Below the pieces are notes generated by a model. It saw only the letters and a program-made list of their open reading frames with translations. It was not told the DNA's origin and ran no database searches. Positions 54,724 to 64,000 of a stretch of 64,000 nt of DNA are shown piece by piece. Position numbers and translations under genes: made by a program. Source of the DNA: Dasypus novemcinctus (Eukaryota > Chordata > Mammalia > Cingulata > Dasypodidae); assembly GCF_030445035.2 (NCBI RefSeq), contig NC_080677.1, positions 7,812,001 through 7,876,000 on the forward strand. Direction: 5' to 3'. Every line of letters starts with the position of its first letter. The stretch's first letter is position 1.

Positions 54724-57182
54724 ACAGCAACACTCTCTCCCATCATCGTGATACATCCATTGCACCTGGTAAGTTCATCTCTGAGCATCACTGCACCCCA
54801 TAGTCAATGGTCCACATCATAGCCCAGACTCTCTCACGTTCCATCCAGTGGGCCCTGGGGGGATCTACAGTGTCCCGTAATTGTCCGTGAAGCACTATCC
54901 AGGACAACTCCACATCCCGAAAACGCCTCCACATCTCATCTCTTCCTCCCGTTCCCCACACCCAGCAGCCCCCATGGCTACCGTTCCCACACCCATTCCA
55001 CATTTTCTCTGTGGACATTGGATTGGTTGTGTCCATTGCACACCTATGTCAAGTGAGGGCTTAGATTCCACATGGGTACTGGATGCACTCTTCTCGCTTC
55101 TAGTTGTAGACACTCTAGGCTCCATGTTGTGGTGGTTGACCTTCTTCAACTCCATGTTAGCTGAGTGGAGTAAGTCCAATAAGTCAAAGTGTAGGAGCTG
55201 AAGTCTGTTGAGGCTCTGGGCCTGGGTGTCATATTATCAGTCCAGAGATTCAAATCCCCTACATATATCTTAAACTCAGCACCAACTACAATTCCAATAA
55301 AGTAGCATGCAAGTCTTGTGAAAAGAGATCCCCTCTGAGTCCATTTCCATCACACAGAAACACCAGCTCCAAAGAAGGGCCATCTGTCATGGCAGTGAAC
55401 CCCTTCTGCCATGACCGTAGAACCCGTGGGTCTCTTTATCCCTCAAAAGAACCAATACCTGGGGTTGTATCTACCTTATCTGTCTCTTAGACTCTGTTCA
55501 GTTGTACATAGGGGTATTCCTTCTGACAACCTCCAGACTCTTTTTTAGAGACTCACAGCCTTATAATCTCATTTCTCCTTTCCATTTCCCCCTTACATTA
55601 GGTCAAACCGCTTCCCTAAGTCATGTTATTATATGTAGAGAGGTATATTCTGCTGTTCCGCATTGAATCTTTAATTCAAGGTCATTTTCTAGTTGCTTCT
55701 TCAGCTGGTATGTGGTAGTGATCCCTCGGTGCCAGGGAGGCTCATCCCCGGGTGTCGTGTCCCACGCTGGGGGGAATGCATCGCATCTACACACTGAGTT
55801 TGGCTGTGAGAGTGGCCACATTTGAGTAACATGAAGGCTGTCAGGAGGAAACCCCCAGGCACAATGTTACTCTAGGCCTTGTTCTTATTGCAGGTGCATA
55901 GGCTCAAAAGTGTAGCCATTAGTATCAAGAGCCCACTGTTGGGCCCTCCTTCCTTCCTGGTTCTTGCCGTTGCACCTGGAGGATTGCCGCTGCTCTCCCA
56001 GGGCCCACAACAGTGACCCCCCCGGCCAGGAGCCCAGTACCCCCCCCAGCTGTTGTTTTTAATTGTTTCCACTATGAGTATATATAGACATTACCATATA
56101 CCCTGGGCATATGCCCTGTATAACTCCCTGTCAACCATATATATCCTGTCAATAACATCCCATATCAGTATTCCTCCGCTGCCATTGTTGAACCACTCTG
56201 TGATCCAAAACTTCCCGTAAAGTGAATCCCAACATAATGTCAGCTTCAGAAGAGTCTTAGATCACCAAAATTCATATATACAATATACAGTATTTCCCCA
56301 GATCCACCATAAAACCTTTTCCCTTCCACAGCAATAATCTTTTAACTTATTCATATCATATTTCCTGAAACTGATGTACAGATTCCGAAACTATAGTTTT
56401 CAAACAAGGTAACATTTGTGCTTACTATGTGGTCCATACTTTAGGTTGTACAGTTTTCTAAATTTTTTAGTTATCCTATGTTTTGTCTTATGGTTTTCAT
56501 TATTAGTCTGTCGTCCCCTATATGTTTTTGGTGTAATATTAGCTGTTTTATATTCATCCTCGTGTACTCTCACATAACTCCTCTTTTGCCCCCTTATTTA
56601 CCTTTGTTCTATCAATTGCATGACCATTTTCCCCTCCCCTTAGGGCCCACAACGCCTGCCAATCTAATGCCCTGGGAGCCGTCCTTTCTCATGAGAGATA
56701 CAGTTCTCTCTATTCAACGGCATTAGTCTTCCCCAGGATATGGGTCCACCCCACCCAATGGTAGAACCCACCTTGGCAAAATGAGCCTTCAGCTATTCCC
56801 TCCGGAGTCCGTCCCGCATCAGACCATACCCCCTGAGCGTCCTAACCAGGTGACCCTCCTACTTATACTTTGATACGTTTTACTCAACATTTAGTTCTCA
56901 ATGAACTTCTGGCACTCTCCCATGTTTGTATGTTGCCCCTCCCTCCCACCTATTTCTTGGAACATATTACCCCTCTTCCCATCCCCAGCCCCCCTCAAAC
57001 CCAGAAAACCCCACCCGAAGGTAACCCCTTGCCCCCATTTTGTCCCTTCTTTGTGCTCATACTTACCCCCAGCTCATCACAGATTCCACCCCTACAGACA
57101 TTAACTCACATCCTTCCTCCACCCCCCGATTTCCAGTAAGCCACTTTTCCAGACTCTAGCTCTCTGAGGCAGTTAACTTATT

Positions 57183-60100
57183 TCATATCATTGAGGTCAT
57201 ATAGTATTTGTCCTTCAATGCCTGGGTTGCTTCACTTAACATAAGATTCTCAAGGTTCATCCATGTTATCACGTGCGATTGTAGTGTATTGGTTCTTACA
57301 GCTGAGTAGTATTCCATTGTGTGTATATACCACATTTTATTGATCCACTCATCTGTTGATGGACTTTTGGATTGATTCCAACTTTTGGCGATGGTGAACA
57401 ATGCTGCTATGAACATTGGTGTACATATATCGGTTTGTGTCCTTGTTTTCAGATCTGATGGGTATATACCCAGCAGTGGTATTGCTGGGTCATATGGCAA
57501 ATCTATGGATAATTTTTTGAGAAACTGCCAAACTGTCCTCCAGAATGGTTGGATCCTTCTGCATTCCCACCAGCAATGGATGAGTGTTCCCCTTTCTTCA
57601 CATCCTCTCCAGCATTTGTATTCTACTGTTTTTTTCATGGCTGCCAATCTTATGGGAGTAAGATGGTATCTCATTGTAGTTTTGATTTGCATTTCCCTGA
57701 TAGCTAGGGATTTGGAGCATTTTTTCATGTGCTTTTTAGCCATTTGTATTTCTTCTTTGGAGAAGTGTCTGTTTAAATATTTTTCCCATTTTTTAAATGG
57801 GTTGTTTATCTTTTTGTTTTCGAGATTTATGAGTTCTTTATCTATGCAAGTTATAAGTCTCTTATCAGATATATGGTTGCCAAATATTTTCTCCCATTGT
57901 GTGGGTTCCCTTTTTACTTTCTTGACAAACTCCTTTGAGGTGCAGAAGGCTTTAATTTTGAGGTAGTCCCATTTATCTATTTGTTCTTTTGCTGCTCGTG
58001 CTTTTGGTGTGATATTCATGAAGCCATTTCCTATTACAAGGTCCTGTAGATGTTTCCCTACACTGCTTTCTAAGGTCTTTATGGTCTTGGCTCTTATATT
58101 TAGGTCTTTGATCCATCTTGAGTTGATCTTTGTATAAGGTGTGAGATGGTAATCCTCTTTCATTCTTCTACATATGGCTATCCAGTTCTCCAGGCACCAT
58201 TTGTTGAATAGGCCATTCTCTCCCAGTTGAGAGGGTTTGGTGGCTTTATCGAATATTATATGGCTATATACATGAGGTTCTATATCTGAACTTTCAATTC
58301 GATTCCATTGGTCTGTGTGTCTCTCCTTATGCCAGTACCATGCTGTTTTCACTACTGTAGCTTTGTAGTATGTTTTGAAGTCAGGAAGTGTGATTCCTCC
58401 TATTTCATTTTTCTTTTTCAATATGTCTTTGGCTATTCAGGGCCTCTTTTTATTCCAAATAAATTTCATAGTTAGTTTTTCTAGTTCCTTAAAGAAGGCT
58501 GTGTTGATTTTTATTGGGATAGCGTTGAATGTGTAGATCAGTTTTGGTAGGATAGACATCTTAATAATATTCAGTCTTCCTATCCATGAACAGGGAATAT
58601 TCTTCCATTTATTTAGGTCTTCTTTGATTTCCTTGAACAATCTTGTATAGTTCTCGATGTATAAGTTTTTTACCTCTTTAGTTAAATTTATTCCTAAGTA
58701 TTTGATTTTTTTATTTACTGTTGTGAATGGTATTTGTTTCTTAATTTCCTCCTGATCTTGCTCATTATTGGTGTATAGAAATGCTACTGATTTTTGCGCA
58801 TTGATCTTATAACCTGCGACTTTGCTAAACTCATTTATGACTTCTAGGAGCTTTGTTGAAGATCTCTCAGGGTTTTCTATATATAGGATCATGTCATCTG
58901 CAAATAATGAAATTTTGACTTCTTCCCTTCCAATTTGAATGCCTTTTATATCTGGTTCTTGTCTCAGTGCTCGAGCCAGTACTTCCAAGACAATGTTAAA
59001 TAGGAGCAGAGACAATGGGCATCCTTGTCTTGTTCCTGATTTTAGAGGGAAGGATTTCAGGATTTCGCCATTGTAAACAATGTTGGCTCTAGGTTTTTCA
59101 TATATACTCTTTATCATGTTCAAAAAGTTTCCTTGTATTCCGATCTTTTGGAGTGTTTTTATCAGGAAGGGGTGCTGTATTTTGTCAAATGCCTTTTCTG
59201 CATCTATAGATATAATCATGTGGTTTTTTTCTCTCAATCTGTTTATATGGTGTATTACATTGATTGATTTTCTTATGTTGAACCATCCTTGCATACCTGG
59301 GATAAATCCCACTTGGTCATGGTGTATAATTCGTTTAATGTGTTGTTGAATACGATTAGCAAGTATTTTGTTAAGTATTTTTGCATCTAGGTTCATTAGA
59401 GAAATTGGTCTGTAATTTTCCTTTCTTGTGGTGTCTTTGTTTGGCTTTGGTACTAGGGTAATGTTGGCATCATAGAAGGAATTAGGCAGTGTTCCTTCTG
59501 TTTCGATTTTTTGGAATAGTTTCAACAGGATTGGTGTTAGTTCTTTCCGGAATGTTTTGTAGAATTCACCTGTGAAGCCGTCTGGCCCTGGGCTCTTCTT
59601 AGTTGGGAGATTTTTAATGACTGATTCTATCTCTTTGCTTGTGATTGGTTTGTTAAGATCATCAATTTCTTCTTTCGTCAGTATGGGCTGCTTATGTATT
59701 TCTAGGAATTTGTCCATTTCCTCTAAATTGTCATTTTTGTTGGAATATAGTTTTTCAAAGTATCCTCTTATGATAGTCTTTATTTCTGTGGGGTCAGTGG
59801 TGATATCACCTTTCTCATTTCTTATTTTGTGTATTTGCATCTTTTCTCTTTTTTTCTTTGTTAGTCTCGCTAAAGGTTTGTCAATTTTGTTGATCTTCTC
59901 AAAAAACCAGCTCTTGGTCTTGTTTATTTTTTCAAGTGCTTTCTTATTTTCTATTTCATTTAGTTCTGCTCTTATCTTTGTTATTTCCTTCCTTCTTCTT
60001 CCTGTTGGGTTACTTTGTTGTTGTTTTTCTAATTCCTTCAAATGTGCAGTTAATTCTTCAATTTCTGCTCTTTCTTCTTTTTTGATATATGAATTTATGG

Positions 60101-61001
60101 CTATAAATTTCCCTCTCAGTACCGCTTTTGCTGCATCCCATAAATTTTGGTATGTTGTGTTATCATTATCATTTGTTTCAAGGTAGTCATTGATTTCTTT
60201 TGAGATTTCCTCTTTGACCCACTGTTTTTCTAAGAGTGTGCTGTTTAATTTCCAAATTGTCGTGTGAAGTCTGGGTCTCTGTCCCTTGCAAATTTCCAGC
60301 TTGACTCCACTGTGGTCAGAGATATTGTTTTGTATGATTTCGATCTTTCTGAATTCATTAAGCCTTTCTTTGTGGCCTAGCATATGGTCAATCTTGGAGA
60401 ATGTTCCATGTGCGCTTGAGAAAAATGTATATCCTGCTGTGTTTGGGTGTAATGATCTATATATGTCTATTAGATCCAGCTCTTCTAATATACTGTTCAA
60501 ATGTTTTGTTTCTTTAGTGATTCTCTTTTGAGATGTTCTGTCCAGAGTTGATAGTGGTGTATTAAAATCCCCCACTATAATTGTAGATGCATCTATTCTT
60601 TCACTTAGTTTTTCCAGCGTTTGCCTCACATATTTAGAGGCGCTCTTGTTAGGAGCATAAATATTTATGATTGTTCGATCTTCTTGACAAATTGCCCCTT
60701 TCACTAAAATATAGTATCCTTCTTTGTCTCTCACAATTGTTTCGCATTTAAAGTCTATTTTGTCTGATATTAATATAGCTACTCCTGCCTTTTTTTGGTT
60801 GTTGTTTGCTTGTATGATTGTTTTCCAGCCATTCACTTTCAACCTCCATGAGTCTCTGGGTCTAAGATGTGTCTCTTGTAGGCAGCATATAGATGGGTCA
60901 TATTTCCTTATCCAGTGTCCCAGTCTGAATCTTTTGATAGGTGAGTTTAATCCGTTGACATTCAGTGTTATTACGTTTAGAGAGTTATTTATGGTAGCCA
61001 T
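57183..61001 (-). pseudogene. L1 ORF2 (endonuclease/reverse transcriptase), one premature stop
   Basis: ATG at 61001-60999; final stop ends at 57183; 1,272 codons against about 1,275 in human ORF2p. Residues 1-854 are open, codon 855 is TGA (58439-58437), and the same frame then continues open for 417 codons. The residue conserved here in human L1 is Arg, so a CGA-to-TGA change at a CpG is the simplest cause. Endonuclease residues are in canonical places: N14, E43, D145 and N147, and the 'SDH' triad part. The RT box FADD is at residues 700-703. The Cys-rich C-terminal segment (near 57560-57630) lies beyond the stop. A truncated product would retain endonuclease and RT but lose the C-terminal domain. 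Confidence 0.95.
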
Positions 61002-61081
61002 ATTTTGGTTGGATTTGTGTTTGTTATATTTTGTTTATATTATTTTATTTTCCCCTTCTATTTTTGTCTTTCTTGTTGCTT

Positions 61082-62053
61082 TTACACTCTCCTCCATCTC
61101 TGACTGTCCTGTTTTTTCCTTTCTTCCTGCAGAATTCCCTTAAGAATTTCTTGAAGGGGAGGTTTCTTGTTGATATACTCTTTCAGTTTCTGTTTATCTG
61201 TGAATATTTTGAACTCTCCATCATTTTTGAATGCTAGTTTAGCTGGATAGAGTATTCTTGGTTGGAGATTTTTTTCCTTTAGTACCTTGACTATATCATA
61301 CCACTGCCTTCTTGCCTCCATTGTTTCAGATGAGAAATCAGTACTTAATCTTATGGAGTTTCCCTTGTATGTGATGGTTTTCTTTTCTCTTGCTGCTTTT
61401 AGAATTTTTTCTTTGTCTTGAGCATTGGATAATTTGACAAGTATATGTCTTGGGGTGGGCCTGTTGGGGTTTATGACCAGTGGAGTGCGCTGTGCTTCTT
61501 GGATATGTACATCTGTCTCTTTCAGTAGATTTGGGAAGTTTTCATTCATTATTTCCTGCAACACTCCTTCTGACCCCTTTCCCTTCTCTTCTCCTTCTGG
61601 AATGCCTATAATACGTATGTTTGAGCGTTTTGCGTTATCATTCAGGTCCCTAAGTCCTATCTGGATTTTTTCTACCTTTTTATTGACCACTTCTACTATC
61701 TGTTTGATTTCCAATGCACTGTCTTCCACATCACTAATTCTCTGCTCTGCCTCTTCTAGTCTGCTGATATTTGCTGCAAGTGTATTTTTGATTTCTTGAA
61801 TTGTGGTGTTCATTTCCATCATATCTGTTATTTTTTTGCGCATGTCTGCAATTTCCCCTCCAAGTGTTGTCTTCACGCTGTTAACCTCTTTCATTACTTC
61901 ATCAAATTTGTCGGTGATAAATGTTCTGAGATCTTTCATTGCTTGTGCGAAGTCCTGCCCCCCTTCCTGATTTTCAGTTTGTTGATTGGATTCAGCCATG
62001 TTTTCCTGATTACTGGCTTGGTTTGTAGATTTTTGTTGCTGTCTTGTCAACAT
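61082..62053 (-). CDS. L1 ORF1 protein (RNA-binding, trimeric)
   Basis: An uninterrupted 323-codon frame. A Gln/Asn/Ser-rich N-terminus (1-35) is followed by a long heptad-rich coiled coil (about 40-150), an RRM-like domain with 'NIRIIGIPEG' (about 155-250) and a basic C-terminal domain with 'RHILVKLSNAQDKEKIL'. ORF1p coats L1 RNA as trimers and acts as a nucleic-acid chaperone in the retrotransposition particle. Its length is close to human ORF1p (338). It starts 81 bases upstream of ORF2. No damage is visible. Confidence 0.95.
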   Translation of the reverse strand: MLTRQQQKSTNQASNQENMAESNQQTENQEGGQDFAQAMKDLRTFITDKFDEVMKEVNSVKTTLGGEIADMRKKITDMMEMNTTIQEIKNTLAANISRLEEAEQRISDVEDSALEIKQIVEVVNKKVEKIQIGLRDLNDNAKRSNIRIIGIPEGEEKGKGSEGVLQEIMNENFPNLLKETDVHIQEAQRTPLVINPNRPTPRHILVKLSNAQDKEKILKAAREKKTITYKGNSIRLSTDFSSETMEARRQWYDIVKVLKEKNLQPRILYPAKLAFKNDGEFKIFTDKQKLKEYINKKPPLQEILKGILQEERKKQDSQRWRRV

Positions 62054-62759
62054 TTTTTCTTGACGGGTTTAATCAGTTCCTTAGCTTCTTTGTCTAGCCT
62101 TGGAGATTAATTAGTTGTTGTTTTTGCGTAAGTGTTATATTTTCTCTTTGTCACTTTGTTCTTCTTATTCCAATTTCTTATTGCTAGTTAAGCTCACTTT
62201 AAAGGAAAGTATTAGTGCTAGGGAAAGTCAATTGTGTAAGGAAGGAAAAAGTGTGAAGTAGTATTGGTGATATATGTTTACAAAGCAACAATATGAGTTC
62301 TGGGAGGATGGAGGTTAGATCATGTAAATTGTGTAGAGTTATAGTAGTAGGAAAGTACCTATAATGAGGTAGACGACTGAATATGGGAGGAATGTGGTAC
62401 GTACTAAGAGGCTATTGTTTTCGTGAGAGAGGGAAAGAGAAAAGAAAGGTAATAGTTTCAGGGACGAATACCAGATGGAAAACTAAACAAAGGTATTAGA
62501 AATTAAGAGTTAGACACTTTGTGGATCAAAGAAAGGGAGATGGAATATAGGAGAGATAGCAGATGGTGGAGGATATCAAGTTGTAGGGGAAAGGGGATAG
62601 TGTAGATAGGCTAAATCTATTCACAGAGAAATGAGGCAGTGGAGGGTCAGGAAACCCAGCAAATGTGAGGTATTTCCTGTAGGACCTATTGTATTGTTAA
62701 GGTAAAATAGTATAAGAAGAATATTGGGGACAAGAAAGAGAGGATTGAAAAAAAAAAAA

Positions 62760-62785
62760 GAACAACAACAACAACAACAACAACA
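62760..62785. repeat. (AAC)n microsatellite
   Basis: 'aacaacaacaacaacaac' continues for about eight units inside the L1 5'UTR, followed by an A-rich run to about 62824. Probably length-variable. Confidence 0.9.
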
Positions 62786-62839
62786 AAAAATAAAAAAACA
62801 AAAAACAAAACAAAAAAAAAAAAACCAAAGAACAGAAAC

Positions 62840-63345
62840 CCCGCCGCCAGGCTCGGCTGGGCTCAGCTGGGCTCCGGTCCCCCGCCTGCCGCCCGCCGCC
62901 CGCCGCGGCTTGCCTGGGCTCAGCTGGGCTCAGCTGGGCTCGGGTCCCCCGCCTGCCGCCCGCCGCGGCTCGGCTGGGCTCGGCTTCCCTGCCCGTCGGG
63001 GCTCAGCTGGGCTCGGCTGGGCCCGGCCCTCCCGCCCGCCGCCCGGTGCGGCGCAGCGCGGCTCGGCTCTCCCGCTCGCCGCCCGGCGCGGCGCGGCTGG
63101 GCTCGGCCGAGCTCAGCTGGGCCCGGCCCCCCCGCCCGCCGCGGCTCAGCCGGGCCCGGCCGGACTCGGCTTCCCCGCCCACCGCCCGCCGCCGCGGCGC
63201 AGCGCGGCTCAGCTCTCCCGCCCGCCGCCCGCCGCGGCGTGGCTAGGCTCGGCTGGGCTCGGCTCCTTCGCCCGCCACCCGCCGCGGCACAGCGCGGCGG
63301 GGCTCTCCCGCCCGCCACCCGCCGCGGTGCTAGCTGCCTCGGCTC
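62840..63345. repeat. Extreme GC-rich tandem block in the L1 5'UTR
   Basis: About 500 bp of very high GC built from imperfect repeats of 'gctcggctgggctcagctggg' and 'cccgccgcccgccgcgg'. CpG density is high, so it acts as a CpG island within the L1 promoter. The long open frames crossing it (up to 313 codons, plus strand) reflect the lack of AT-rich stop codons. Confidence 0.85.
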
Positions 63346-63676
63346 CGCCTACCCAAGGAGGGAGTCCTCCACACGTAGCTGGGATCTCCGTGTATATTTC
63401 ACAGATGGATCCTCTCTGTTACCTTCCCTCCAAATCGATGTCCAGACACCTCCGGACCAGGAAAAATCCTGAAACAGCCAGTCCCAAAGAGTCTCCGACG
63501 CCTCCCAGCGATTCCCCCCAGGAGCTAGTAACCGGGAAGTTCACTCAGCCGCCATCTTGCCTCCCCCTCCTGAAAAGTCCCAAATTATATCTTATAGACC
63601 AGTCCTTTCCGTTACCTTCCCACCAAATCGATGTCCAGACACTTCCTGCCCTGAAAAAATCCTGAAAAAGCCTCTC

Positions 63677-64000
63677 TTTTTTTTTTTTTAAGATTTATTT
63701 TTTATTTTTTTTCCCCTTCCCCGCCCCCCCCCCCTCAGTTGTTTACTCTCTGTGTCCATTTGCTGTGTGTTCTTCTGTGACCATTCCTATCCTTATCAGC
63801 AGCACTGGGAATCTGTGTTTCTTTTTGTTGCATCATCTTGTTGTGTCAGCTGTGTGTGCGGTGCCGTTTTTGGGCAGGCTGCACTTTCTTTCATGCTGGG
63901 CTGCTCTCCTTTTGGGGCACACTCCTTGCACGTGGGGCTCCCCTATGCGGGGGCACCCCTGCAAGGCACAGCACTCCTTGCACACATCAGCACTGCCCAT
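63677..64000 (-). mobile_element. DAS-type SINE, cut by the window end
   Basis: The T-run (A-tail) at 63677-63690 is followed by 'gttgtttactctctgtgtccatttgctgtgtgttcttctgtgacc' and 'actccttgcacgtgggg', the reverse of the SINE body at 6604-6985. The tRNA-like head lies beyond the window. It sits at the outer edge of the L1 5'UTR. Confidence 0.9.

Larger units (their letters stand above)
54617..63676 (-). mobile_element. Full-length LINE-1, about 9 kb, nearly intact
   Basis: Read on the minus strand: 5'UTR (63676-62054, with a GC-rich tandem block and an YY1-type motif), intact ORF1 (62053-61082), 80-bp spacer, ORF2 (61001-57183) with one stop codon, a long 3'UTR (57182 to about 54630) and an A-tail (T-run from 54617). 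ORF sizes, spacing and motif positions match active mammalian L1s. The single disabling mutation and absence of indels across 4.8 kb of coding sequence mark it as a young copy. It lies antisense to SUN3 in intron 4. The 5' boundary is blurred by the SINE at 63677, and target duplications were not identified. Confidence 0.95.
62054..63676 (-). promoter_or_regulatory. L1 5'UTR and internal promoter
   Basis: 1.6 kb upstream of ORF1. The sense-strand motif 'caagatggcggc' (plus 63549-63559, 'gccgccatcttg') is an YY1-type site preceded by 'ggagggggagg', resembling the start of human L1. A block with 'ccaaatcgatgtccagacac' occurs twice, at 63430 and 63623 (193 bp apart), suggesting tandem promoter units. 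The inner half (62054-62750) is ordinary AT/GC DNA. Confidence 0.75.

Noticed and set aside
57385-60186. Plus-strand open frames of 193 and 204 codons
   Set aside because: They are antisense shadows of the conserved L1 ORF2 codons and have no recognisable domain of their own.
43021-64000. Further SUN3 exons
   Set aside because: I looked for the coiled-coil exon after 43020 and saw only repeats and unassigned AT-rich DNA.

Overview
This is nuclear DNA from a placental mammal, almost certainly a xenarthran and most likely an armadillo (Dasypus). Genes have introns with GT/AG splice sites, there is a CpG-island promoter, and L1, MIR and LTR repeats are abundant. The diagnostic sign is the repeated tRNA-headed SINE 'gggaagtggatgtggctca...' with long tails ending in 'agacaac-gggg-aaataaataaa'. 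I recognise it from memory as the armadillo DAS family. The species call is an inference.

Two protein-coding genes are present, head to head as in the human 7p12.3 neighbourhood. C7orf57 runs leftward: four coding exons (31719-31665, 28777-28592, 10171-10063, 8689-8536) give the first 168 codons in one continuous frame, and its later exons were not found. SUN3 runs rightward: four coding exons (36370-36491, 40282-40343, 41588-41691, 42980-43020) give the first 109 residues, including the transmembrane segment, and the SUN domain must lie beyond the window. C7orf57 starts at a CpG island (about 31.85-32.37 kb) that contains a perfect-consensus RFX X-box. SUN3 starts about 4 kb further right without a strong island.

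Most of the rest is transposable elements. Left part (0-17 kb): C7orf57 introns or downstream sequence with DAS SINEs, old L1 and LTR pieces and a 43-bp minisatellite. Middle (17.5-28.2 kb, C7orf57 intron between coding exons 2 and 3): two decayed plus-strand L1s, one carrying a solo LTR with a 5-bp target duplication. SUN3 side (43-54.6 kb): an inverted L1 pair, the 3' half of an ERV-L-type provirus with integrase and dUTPase remnants, a three-level nested LTR and another L1 split by a solo LTR. Right end (54.6-63.7 kb, minus strand): a roughly 9-kb full-length L1 with intact ORF1 and an ORF2 spoiled by a single in-frame TGA, GC-rich tandem sequence in its 5'UTR and a 2.6-kb 3'UTR.

I see no prokaryotic system, CRISPR array, rRNA gene or functional tRNA gene, and nothing that must be a new biological system. 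The most interesting items are the nearly intact L1, its 5'UTR architecture, the X-box promoter of C7orf57 and the nested LTR stack.
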